Below are positions 36,101-48,100 of a DNA stretch of 53,124 nucleotides, one piece after another. The notes under the pieces are model-generated. The model was not told the origin of the DNA, made no database searches, and saw only the letters and a list, made by a program, of their open reading frames with translations. The stretch is from positions 169,340 through 222,463 of the forward strand of contig JH153179.1 of the NCBI GenBank assembly GCA_000226015.1, in the 5' to 3' direction. The translations under genes and the position numbers were made by a program. This DNA comes from Mnemiopsis leidyi (lineage: Eukaryota > Ctenophora > Tentaculata > Lobata > Bolinopsidae). Positions within the stretch are counted from its first letter, which is position 1. Every line of letters starts with the position of its first letter.

Positions 36101-39100
36101 CTGCATGACTTTCCAGTCGTAGTCGTGGTAGTGACCATTGGTACAGGCCACAAGCAGAGCGGCTAAAATCACATTTAACATGGTAAGATTACTTCAAAAA
36201 TAAGAAAATAAGAATTACCAGAGTTTTAAGCGAGTTGTCTTTAAGAAGTAAGTGTTGTCTCTAAGAAGTTGGCACTTACATTAACCTAATTTCGACTTAC
36301 TTAACTTTGACTTGACATAATTCGTGTGAGTTAGCACCCACCACAATTCACAGTACTCTTCACGTGAACTTAAAATAGGATTACAAGTGTCTTTACAAAG
36401 AAATATAACATCTGGACACCGGAAATTTGACAGTTCTAAAACTCAGACTCTAACTTGATTTATTATGAACTTCAAGTAGACTTACATTTGTCAGCAAAAT
36501 ATTTCTAATGTTTCTCTGAAACTACAAACAATGTTCCACTAACACCGTGTCTTTCGATATAAACTTTAACATCTAGTTGCAGAATAATCAAAAGGGCGGG
36601 AAAACAGAAACATCCACCGGCCACTTGTCGCCCGCAACAGTGTTCCACTTTGTATGATCGTTCACGGGACATCCCGAGTTGGGATGAATGAAGACATCAT
36701 GAACTCCCCGGTGCTGCAACATCCACATCGACGTCTCCTGAAGTCTATCGAGAGGGATGAAGAAGGCGTACTGAGCAGTGTTGAAGGGCCCAGCAGGAAC
36801 TAGGTCAACTTCAAACGAACACATTCCGTGTCCTGGTGCTGGATCAACCGGGGAAATGTCACATTTTTTGTCCTGGAGATTAAACTTCTCGATAAACTGG
36901 TCCCTCAACTCCAGAGCACTATTCACGCGATCCTTGTTGTTTCCCCAGAACAGTAGATGGATGTGGTACGAGAAAACAGTGGGGGTGTCATGACAGTATC
37001 CTTCGTGGAATGTTGGCTTGTAGACAGTGTTGAGCAGGTGTTTATCGTACTCGTGAATGTGTGCCAGAAGGAAGGCTGGCAGGGAGGCTAACAGGAGAGC
37101 AGACAACATGTTTTATCACAGAGACAGTTCTGAGTTCACTGAGATAGGTTTAACGAAATGATGCAGTGGAAAAAAGAGAGTTGGAGGTGTGAGATCAACA
37201 CACCAAATTTACTTTACATTGCAAATTTTACATGCTAATGACTAATGAGTAATGTAATCCCGCAATATTGGCGATTTGCACAAAATCGAGCTGCTCCCAT
37301 GATGCTACCAGACACAGATTGCGGATTGCCAAGATCATTCGGCTGGCGAAGTTGAAACAGTTGTAACTTGACTCTGCAGTGTACAGAGTAATATGTAATT
37401 GGGACATATTGATTTTAGGTCTAAAAAAGTCTTGAATAGTCGATTTCAGGAATTTTAGTGCGATGTTGACTTTATGACCCAAATTTCAAAGTTACTTCAG
37501 AAGTTTTCTAGTTGGATTAAACAGCGATATTTGATAATCTATCGCGTGGTACTATGCGTTTTATCATCAATTCATCTCATAATGTTCAAATTGGGACAAT
37601 TTGACGTTCAGTCTAAAAAGTAAAAAAAATTCTGTGTTGAAAGGGAATTTTAGATCCCTATTGACTTTTTTGAGTGCCCCCCCCCCCCCATACTTGAAGG
37701 CAAATCAACACGACAACACATTACTTATTGGTTGCCCTAATCAGGAACCCAACCTTCTTACCTTGATTCCAAGTCACAAAACACAGGGCAGGATGATAGA
37801 AGATAATATTATTCAACGAAGCCCAATGTTGAGTTGAATAATGATTTGTATAATAATATTGATTTGGGCGTAGCCCGAGTTTTGTACAATTTGTTACCTT
37901 TTACTAGTGAGTTTTAGATAATTTGTTATTTTATACTAGTGAGTTATGTGACGAAAGCAAGACAATCATGTTACTCAACATTAGTTCGTCAGTCGTCGTG
38001 TTGGTTCTCTATAATACTGCAGTAGAATTGTTACCCCACTATATAGCCGGGTGACCTAGACCGTATCAATACAGATCTTGTAACAAAGAGATAAGAAGGA
38101 CGCCAGGCTTAACCTGTATCTCCCGTCTCTGAGAGACTCCCCAGCCCAGGTTGTTATTTTATTGTGTGCTCGATTTCTGGGACCTGGCTGTTGTAAGCGT
38201 CTTGCTGCCCGTCTCTGAATTACTCTTGGTTTTGTGGTTTACTCAATGTTAGGTAACGTCTTCTAATTTCTGCTTAACATACTGAGTACGCAATACACAG
38301 TTGTAGGCTCTTTTAAACCGACATAACCTCCATGTTTTCAGCATTATAGGGCCTACTCTATATTCACATTGTAACCATAGTGCAAGTAGATTTGCCCCTT
38401 CTCTTGGGTTTTTCTATAGAGTAAGTTATTTTGGGGAGGGGTCCCAAATCATTCATATCAGGAGATATGGATAGGGTAGATAGCGTCTATCAATGTTCCT
38501 AACTTCTTATTGGCCAATCGTTCTCACATTATAAGAAAAAGTTGTGACGCTATTACTCTGCAACACAGGGTGCATTAATGCTGTTTTTAATCCTTAAACT
38601 CTTTTAAACCCATTTTATTTTACACTCATTCTCGACACTTCTATTCGTACAGGGGCCATGCTAGATAAGTGTAGCCAAACTGCCAAAGTCAAAACCATAA
38701 CTTTCAAACAGGGCGTCCTATATTTTATAGATTCGTCCGGGATTTTGAGAATAGCGAAATATTGCAGTGCCTGAAGTTGCATGGAAACATGTTCATCTCA
38801 TCTATTAATACATAGACACACGGCTCTCAACTTCTAAACGTGAAAACCCTCGCTCCCTTAAGTCAACTCGTGCGCATTCGCGCACTCGTAATTTTCTTTC
38901 AGATAGAATCTGCCGAGCGGGTTCTTTCTTAGATAGCGTGTCAATTTTACAAGTTGAAATAGCCTATGTGAGTAATGATGGCTTAATGTGTACTTGAAAT
39001 ATAGCAATAAATTTCTTAATTCATTTGACAAAAAATGTGCGTGACAACCGTCAATATAAAACTACATTTATCATCATATAATTTTATGTATTATAGTAGA

Positions 39101-42100
39101 TTATAGTATAACGTATACTATAGGATTTTTTCCATCTCTAATACTTTTTTGCCGAAGGCAAAAAAGTAAAGTAGATGGTTTAAAGTGGTCGGATTTTGGA
39201 GGTGGTAGGTGGGTAGGTAGGTAGATGGCGGTGTCCGCTGTCCGCTGTCCGCTGTCCGCTGTCCGCTGTCCGCGGTCACAAAGCAATTTTACACATAGTG
39301 CAGTGCGCGCCACCGTTACCATGTCTACGTCACAAATAGCCTCCGCAAAGTTATTCTACGTTGAATATATATTTGCGAGTTTATCGCCGTTGCGCGGCGT
39401 ACGTATCACTATCAGAGTATTACTCCGAACTATTATGTCAATTTGCGATTCAATTCTAATGCTCATCTGACTTATCTATGTTTTTAATTTTATGCGCAAT
39501 TGAGGCCAATTATTTCATTCTTAATTTTGCGATATCACGATAATATTAATAGATTATGTCAATGTGTTATGTGGCACAATATGTGATACGACGACACGCA
39601 AATTTAACAGTGTAGCGTTATCCTAATAAACGCATCGCATTAGGCCAATTGAATCAGCTATCGTAATAACTTCACGAATCGCATACCTTATAAATCGCGC
39701 TCGTCTGCACCTGATTTCACTTTCATTATCAATATCAGTTATATTTGACTAGATGTAATGCGAGAGCCGCGTATCAGTCACTGCAACATGCAAGCTAATG
39801 ACACTGAAACTTCCGACAAAGTTCAAGCACAAAAACTATTTTACTGCACCGTTAGAAATATCCACATCCGTTGTTTTTAATAGCTAAAATTTCACGGCCG
39901 GTTATAAGTTTTCAAAACGAAAACTAGTATGTATCAAATTCAATCGCAGCCATTATCGTCAGAAGAGTTGGAATAAAAATGTCTCATTTTACGGCCAATA
40001 TTTTCATTGTAGCTTCCATGGTATTCCATCAGCAGTCTTTGCGGCAGAATTTACTTTTACAACATATCTGCTGCTCAAATTCTATGCTTCTAGCACTAGC
40101 AGAGGGCAAATCAAAGAAGCCTCTTTAGAATTTGAGAGATGGAAATCTAGCGTCCGCCTGAGACCTAACTAAGCGGGCGCAATTCTTGTTTTAATTGTTC
40201 TCCGAATTTCTGATTTATACATTCGGAGCACAATTAATCTTCTAGCATTGACAATCCATTGTGAATTCATCATAATGGTATAATGATTGAGAAAAGTGGC
40301 CACTTATATGAACTTAAAGTTCCATAGGCTGTATAAGTTGGTGTTACACTTAACGTGTATGCGCGACAAAGGAACATTCGTTTCTTGTTTTCCTGTTTAA
40401 TTCTGCTGATGAGTATTCAATATTGCCGTAATTCGTTCAAGTAGTTTGGCCTGCATTGGCTTTATCGCCTAGTAAAGTCTAGAGATGCCTCCTCGGCTTG
40501 TCCATTCTTGAGCAACTGCTTTCTCTTGACGGAAATAAGGAACCACATAAATTGATCACGTATGACAAGTATGAGCTTATTTATTGTTATTGTAGGGAGC
40601 GAAGTGACAGTTCCAAGCCACAGAGAGACTATATTGTACCATAAAATATACTGTGATCTGGTGCTCTGTCCTAATGGGCCAACAATTGTCCACTTTGTTG
40701 CATGCTTGCTTTGTCCTTAGAGATTCTCTAAGTACTCTCTAATAGAGAGGGACGAGCAGCTTCTACTCTGGCATTTCGTGAAAACATTTTTGAACGCTGT
40801 TTTTCTTTTCAAAGTGGAGACAATCGCACCTTTCAGAGAGCGGCTTGAGGAATCGAGCGCTGCTTGGTATTGGTTGACAATTATGCAATTTCAATGAAGT
40901 TGTTCAAGTCTATTCATAACATGCCAATAGCTGGGTACAAAACCTTATTGCTTTAACGGTTGCACATTGGCTATTTGCAACTCACCGTTTCATGACAAGG
41001 GCCGGTGGGCCAGGAATAGTAATAATTTACGTCATCGGCTAGGGGAGGGAGGCTAGAGAGGGAGGGTCTTTTAAAGATAATGACCCATGGGGGCCGGGGG
41101 GTCGGCCATAATAACGTAATAAATTTTTGTAAAATTTTTGTAAGATACAGTGAGAAAGGATTGTAGACATGAATGGGGAAATCCAGGTGTTTTCAGACAA
41201 ATCTGAATTTATTGATGACTTAGCAAATGGGACATTAGTTGCTGCCAGCTGGGTATATAGTAATCGATATCCAGTCCAAGTGGACGAATCTTTCCTAAAT
41301 ATACAAAAAAAGTGTTATCAGTGGATGCTTTGGAAATTGAAAATGAATTAGAAAATGCATTGTGGCAAGCTCCTTCGTTATTTGTCGAGACTCGAGTTCT
41401 GCCTCGAGTGTGGCCCATATCATATACTGTTCTAGAGTGATCAGCATGACTCTAAACATGTCATGTCAGGCACTGGAATCGGATGATTTATAATTTTTTC
41501 CCTGAATTGACTAAAAAAACAAAATTTTCACTCTTGGACTTCCAAATAATCCAAGAAAACACGCAGTATACCAATAGTGTAAATTTCAAGGAGTTCCTAA
41601 GTCCTGAGTCCAAACCGCCAATCGGAGGGGGAAGGGCCTGCCACCGTCAGAGCAATCAAGTTCAAGTTATTTTTGTCCGCCATGTGAAATTTCTGTTGGT
41701 AACATTAGTGGTGCGGACTGCGGGGTTTCGAAGACCTGATGATGTTACCAAGAAAACTGCTGCACGATCAATGTTGGCAAAGTCATGAACTCAGTTTTGT
41801 CTACCTAGATTACACTCAGTCGTTCATGCTGCCGTGTTTAGTCTTATCTTTAATTCGATAAATTACACTTGGATGATAATATCGACGTAACCTAAATTAA
41901 CACCTGATTAATCTAGTGAAATATAGCTTATCCTTCTCAAATATACAAAGCATGTACTGCCTCCGAAGTTGAATAGTGATACTATTATAAAGCCGGTTTT
42001 GACTGTGAAGGTGAAATCTACCTCATGTCTGTCAAGAGTATTGCTAACACCCTATTCAGAGTGACCATCACGCTAGAGCCCTGACTAAAATACTTCTCTC

Positions 42101-45100
42101 TTACTTTGAATGCTCAAAACTTTCCTGACTAATGATATAGGTGTTGTATAGGTTGACGTAACGAGCTTGTTACTTGTTACTCGAAATCAGATTATTGACC
42201 CAACTACAGCTCACAAAAGTTCTTAATAATAGTATAGTTTCTGAATCTATTTTTCGCCGTAGTTGATAGAATTCGTTAGGCTTCAAATATTGCTCTAGAC
42301 GGGACTCACTGATTAAAGAGTTTAGGATAAATTTTCTACTTTCTGTGCTGAAGATTGTAATTTTAGCCCATTTGAAGACTAGAAAATGTTTTTATTTGAA
42401 AATAAGATGTTAACATTTTACCATTCTCAAGCTTCAGCTATTATGAACACTAACAGACTGAGATATAAACAGAATTTATAAATGAATTGTTAAGTGCACA
42501 CTAAACTTTTCCACATCAGTTTCTGCTGACTATTCTGAATCCCTTTATGTTTATTGTGATTGTGTTAAAAGTCTCAATTTCTTACAGCAACCTCAGTGAG
42601 GCTACATTGTGTATGCGTATAACTGAATTGTTTCATAGCCTATAACTATACCTACACGCTTTACATATTATTGAGATTATAGCCTATAATACCTCAACAC
42701 AGTTACTGTTATTGAACTGTCATTCGTCTTCGGACATCGCACATGGCGTTGTAAAAACAAGTTTATTCCAGTTCTGAGCTCTACTTGTCTGAATACACCA
42801 AGTGTCCATTTTCATATTTCACTTGAATATCATTTTTTCAATAGCGTTTGAGTCTGTTTCTTTTTTCATCTCACATGCTTTTTTTGAAGGCGAAAAGTCG
42901 AAAAGATAGTTGAAAGTGGACGGATATTGGCGTTGGATGAGTCGGTAAACAGGAAGATCTGTAACCCGCCTGGCAAACGGCGTAACAAAAAAAGAAGAAT
43001 AAGACTCTGATCGCGTTTCGTTACCACGTTTAACTCACATGAGCCTATTTCTTCTCACATTTTCGTTATCCTACATCAAAACTTTTTGATGGTCAATAAA
43101 ATTCTTGCTCGATTTTCCGGGGCATCCCAAAAGTTCTTACTTTTGTTCTCATGTCAAAGAGCTGCAGGCTACCACAACAGCTTATAAGTAATATTCGCTT
43201 ACAACGTTGAATAGAAGAGCTATTGCTCCAAAATGTCAATTAAAACTTTGAATATTAAAAAGAGTCCTTTTATACAAACGAGTTAGCCAACATGGCACAA
43301 GGATTTATGTTAAGACCCAAGTTGTCAATTTGTTGACATAATTTTGTACCGGAGTCTGGATCAGGTCTAAAACTTTGGCGTCTGGGAGAAGTTTGATGGT
43401 GCACGTGCAGGTGGATTGTAGAGTGGTTAAATAGGCTCTAAGTTAATTTGTTTAGCTGGGCAATTCTCTGTTGCTTTTGTGTTTTGTGTTAAGAGAAGCA
43501 CTCAGATTGTATTTTTGATAATTTTTGTGTCTAACGTTCTGCATCTTGCAGGAATATGATTGGTCCTCCACAAGAAGTTTCTACCTTCCTTGATTACTTC
43601 CTAGAAGTACCTCAGACCGTCCTCGCTCTCAGTGTAATAGCGATCCTGCTAGGAGTGACCGCTATAATCTGCAACACCATAGTGCTGATGTTCTACCTGA
43701 ACCAGTACAAGAAACTCTACCCCATGTTATATCTGTTCAACTCTGGATGCGACTGTCTAGCAGGGCTAGGATCTATCCTTGTAGGGGTGGTTCTAGTTCA
43801 GCTTTATCAGCGGGAGGAGGGAGGGTCAGTGGACCTAGAAGATGAGCCTAGTAACACACTTATAGGAGCTGTATTTTTCGTGGTGAGCGTAACCACAAGG
43901 GCTTCCGTGGTGAGTAGCCTCGCTATATCGGTCGTCAGGCTCATCAACATCATGTGGGCTCACTACAAGATCAACTGCAAGGTAGTCCTGGGTGTTCTGA
44001 CCGGGTTTCTTTTGTTTTGGCTAGGTTTTACTGCAGCCGAACTTGCTCTGACACTAACTAAACCGGGTAAGCCAATAGAGTGTGGGAGTTCTGGCGATAA
44101 CGAGGAAATTTTAAGAAAAGAACCTCCAAAACATGATGGCTCGCGAAAACATGAAGGTACGCAAAACACATTTGATTCACAAGGCGAAAATCAAAGTGAT
44201 GGTGAGATATTTTCCTCAAAGATTGGAGAGCTGTTTCTTCAGCCATTTGTCGGGAAAGAGATAATATGCGAATTAGAAAACGCGGTAGACAAATCTCTTC
44301 CTGACCTGAAAATCTTCCTCCTTGAAGTAGTACCGTTCATCATCCCAGTCTGTCTGGCATCCTTCTCCCTGGTCCTCATCTCCTACAAACTCCTCAGCAG
44401 TAAAGTTGGAAGAAACAGTGATATTACCCGCACTATCACCATCACCGTCACCTGGCTCACTCTCTTCTACGTTCTCTGCAACGTCCCTTTTTTCGTGGTC
44501 CTCTGTGTACTAGGACACCCCCTTCCTGAGAACTCCAATAACACCACTGTGGTGGTGAGGTTCGTTACCACGATGATGCTGCCCGCTGTCAGTGCTTGTT
44601 TGACGCCAGGGACTTTGATATTGCGGGGAAGCAAGATACGGCGGTTTTATTCGGAGAAGATTAGTTCTAGTTTCAGGAACGGAGGACAAGACAATTTGCA
44701 AAGCGAAACACGATTTCAAGATACAAAATGAGGGAGTCGTAGATACATTGATACCTTATCTTAGCCTGATTAACATAAAATAAGCGAGGGACATAAGGTG
44801 AACGTCGAATCAGATTTTTATGTTAGTATAGATTATTTTTATCGAATTTGATTTATAGGCAGTTCAAAAAAGGTTTAGGAACGGCTAAATTTAATCACCC
44901 AAAGTGCATCCGCCATTTTCAATATTTCATTGCCATGATTATATACGCGGCAGAGATCACTGAATTGCGGACTGAGGGAGACAGACTGTTTTGATTGATC
45001 TGTCCAACTCACTTCTCCTAGTTTTGCTTTCTCCTGGTTTACTTACTTACAACTTCCTCAGTTCTCTTTGTGAGAGTGTTTGAAAGGTATTAAAATGCGC

Positions 45101-48100
45101 AAGTGCACGATCTAGTGTAAATTCTTCAAATATTTTAACAACGTCTTCGACAACAAATTACTAACCGATCAGTATGATGTCTGATAACTGATATTTTTGA
45201 AATTACTGCTAGCTACCTAACCGTTCTTTTTAATTCTCAGTAATAGTTATATACGATATGAACTCCTCAGTTCCGTCTTTTTTCATTCAATATCATTCGT
45301 GTCTTTTGTTTTTAGCCAATTGATACTTTGGTAATTTTTTTCGAATGACAAATTTATTTTGAATGTTATATCTTGAAAAGATTTAATAATACCATGTTGA
45401 AAAAATACGTCACCATGCTTCTATGCACGATAAAAGAGGTACGGATAAAGGATTAAAAAGAAGCAAGCAAGTTTACCTCTCTTTCGACAATCTCGAAATT
45501 GCCTTTGTCACGGTGATAACACTCGATCATGTCGAAGAAAATGGGGATTACTTCTTTTCTCAGGGACTCGAGCGGAACCAGCGTTACCTCGAGGAAAGGT
45601 CCCACTATATCCGGGATAAATATCCTCTTGTTATCACCTAAAAATTGAATGATTACAAGTTTGATTTAAATGCTGCAAAAAGTAAAAGCTGTATTACGGG
45701 TTCAATCAAGTTCCGTTAGAGTTCAGGCAATTAATAAAAACACATACGTCGACTCGGAGATGTAAGCCCTATCATTAGCAGCAAATATCGAAATATTGCA
45801 ATGTATTGTGATCGTTAATTTAGTGCATAAGTACGATTGAAAAATACAACGACAGCAGATGCCCTCTCAAAGTGTGACTGCATAAAACATGTAGCGATTA
45901 GATGCTTTTATTGGCAGTTTATATATTTGTTCGATCTGCTGTTTCTTGTAACAAAACAACAACTTTCCACCTTTTATCCGGACAACCAGACAAGGTAGAT
46001 TCCCACTCACCCAACTTGTTAAGCATGCGGACCATTTCCTGTCCCATTTCGCTCCTCATGTCACCGTACTGTCCGGCTATCTTCTGTCGTTTTGTCTCTC
46101 TAAACTCCTCCAGCTGCAGCGACTCTTGGGTGATGAACCCTACGCAAAGGTAGAAGAAGTTCTCCCACAGCTGAAAATATTGACATTTGGTGATAGGAAG
46201 CAGGGTTGTCTTGCGAAGATGGGGATGTGTTTTTGTAAATGTTGTCACAAGTCTACCAAGAATTCGTGAACCAGATAACACGCCCAAAGTTTATCATTCT
46301 TGAAAGAAATTTATGAGGTGACAATTCTGAAGTACTGAGCTGCGTACTGCGTACATGGTTTTTGACTTGATCAGAAACCGATGGGTTGAATATCACATAA
46401 AATATAGCATCAGAATTCCTCAAATTACACGAAGAAAGAAATCAAATTTTCTTATCGAGCACTACTTAACACGTGCCCCTCTCAAAAACAGGCAGATCGT
46501 TACAGTTCTCTACTTTTGCATGCACCATGCTGTGTTTGTCACTCCTCCTCTTTGTTGGGCTCTACACGGCCGTCCCAGCCAAGCCAGACCCGGAGTGTTA
46601 CATGACTCCGACCCAGATCGGGGAGAGGTACGGCTACACGATGGAGGAACACTGGCCCGTAACGGACGACGGTTACATCCTCATGATACACCGGGTAGTG
46701 GCTAAGTCTAAGGGAGCTCCGGTGGTGTTCTTGCAGCATGGTCTGTTGGACAGTAGCGCTACCTGGCTACTCAATGGGAAGGAAGGTGGGTAGAGATGTT
46801 TTCTAGATACTGAGATTAGCCGTTAGGTTGCACTTGCAGTACATGATAGAGTATAGCACATAACTATGTAATCTTTGTGAATTCTACAAACAATGTGACA
46901 CGATAGATAATAGATATCGAGATTAGCCGTTTGGTCCAGTACTTGCAGTACATTGAGCAAAGTACATAGAAATATAATTTTTATATATTGTTATTGACTA
47001 ACAACGTGACTTGATAGACAAAAATGCGATCAGGAAGTTTCGCGTTTGTTCTGGCGGATGCTGGTTACGACGTATGGATGGGTAATGTCAGAGGGAACAC
47101 TTACACCAAGAACCACACCACTCTGTCAGTCGACTCTGACGCTTTCTGGGCCTTCACTTTCGACGAGATGGCAGCTCTAGACCTACCTAACATGATTGAC
47201 TATGTCCTGAACAAGACCGGTCAGGAGAGTGTCTTCTATTTCGGACATTCTCAGGGTTCCATTATTGGGTTCACCGGATTTAGCAAGTAAGTTTTGAGAA
47301 CCATGAGGCATTCAAACAATTTCAATCATAGCAGACTTGAGCATAATTCGATGCCTGAATTAGAAAAGGGCAAGGCATGAGCTTTATGCCGAGACATTAG
47401 GTTGCGGGTTGGCTAATACTCAACAATTCGCCAGTAATGCAGTCCTGGCAAAGAAGATAAAGCTGTTCACCGCTCTGGCTCCAGTGGCCAGAGTTGATCA
47501 CGTTCAAGGACTCTTCCACTATTTATCTATGTTCCAGAGTTCTCTTGAGTGGATATGGGCCGAGCTCGGAGTTAGACAATTCTTACCGAGGTTAGCCATT
47601 TCAAACAATTAAAATAAAAGTTTAAAGCTTGTCTCATAACCAGTATGGCGCCAAAACTTCAAGCATACATTATGGCGACTAGAACTACAGAACTAACAAG
47701 AAACAACATCCAGCAATTGGTTTCTCCGGACATTTGCCACGATGGTGTGTCCCCACCAACTGACGGTGTGCTCCAACATGATCTTCCTGATGGCAGGGTT
47801 CGACACATCCAACTTGAACCAAACCAGAGTCCCTATCTACGAGAGTCACTGTCCCGCAGGTTGGGAATCTACTTGTTTATTTGTACTGTTCAGATTTCTG
47901 ATTATTTCTAATCTACTAGTTCATTTGTACTGTTCAGATTTCTGATTATTTCTAATCTACTCGTTTATTTGTACTGTTCAGATTTCTAATCATTTCTAAT
48001 CTACTCGTTTATTTGTACTGTTCAGATTACTGATTATTTCTAATCTACTCGTTCATTTGTACTGTTCAGATTCCTGATTATTACTTGAAAGACTCGTGAA

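Larger units (their letters stand above)
37110..43555. other. Gene-poor, repeat-like part of the 14.6-kb DOCK intron
   Basis: No gene recognised in 6.4 kb. It holds TATA-like and promoter-like AT-rich stretches, a (CTGTCCG)n tract, a perfect palindrome TTTTTTGCCGAAGGCAAAAAA near 39146, and two diverged copies of one dispersed sequence (about 39140-39360 and 42875-43075). The segment 37900-38300 has LTR-like features (ACTATATAG box, GTCTCTGAGAGACTC palindrome), but no paired repeat was found. A possible decayed ORF lies at 41169-41439. Confidence 0.6.

Noticed and set aside
34284-36166. Plus-strand frames opposite the dioxygenase genes, similar to each other
   Set aside because: They resemble each other only because the minus-strand genes are duplicates; no signal peptide or known domain.
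37900-38300. Solo LTR of a retrotransposon
   Set aside because: Some LTR-like features, but no partner repeat, no clear TG...CA ends with target duplication, and no primer-binding site were found.
47645-47911. Frame starting [15 protein letters not shown] as a lipase exon
   Set aside because: The conserved lipase sequence ([22 protein letters not shown]) is in another frame and is reached from an acceptor at 47713; the upstream part is intron.
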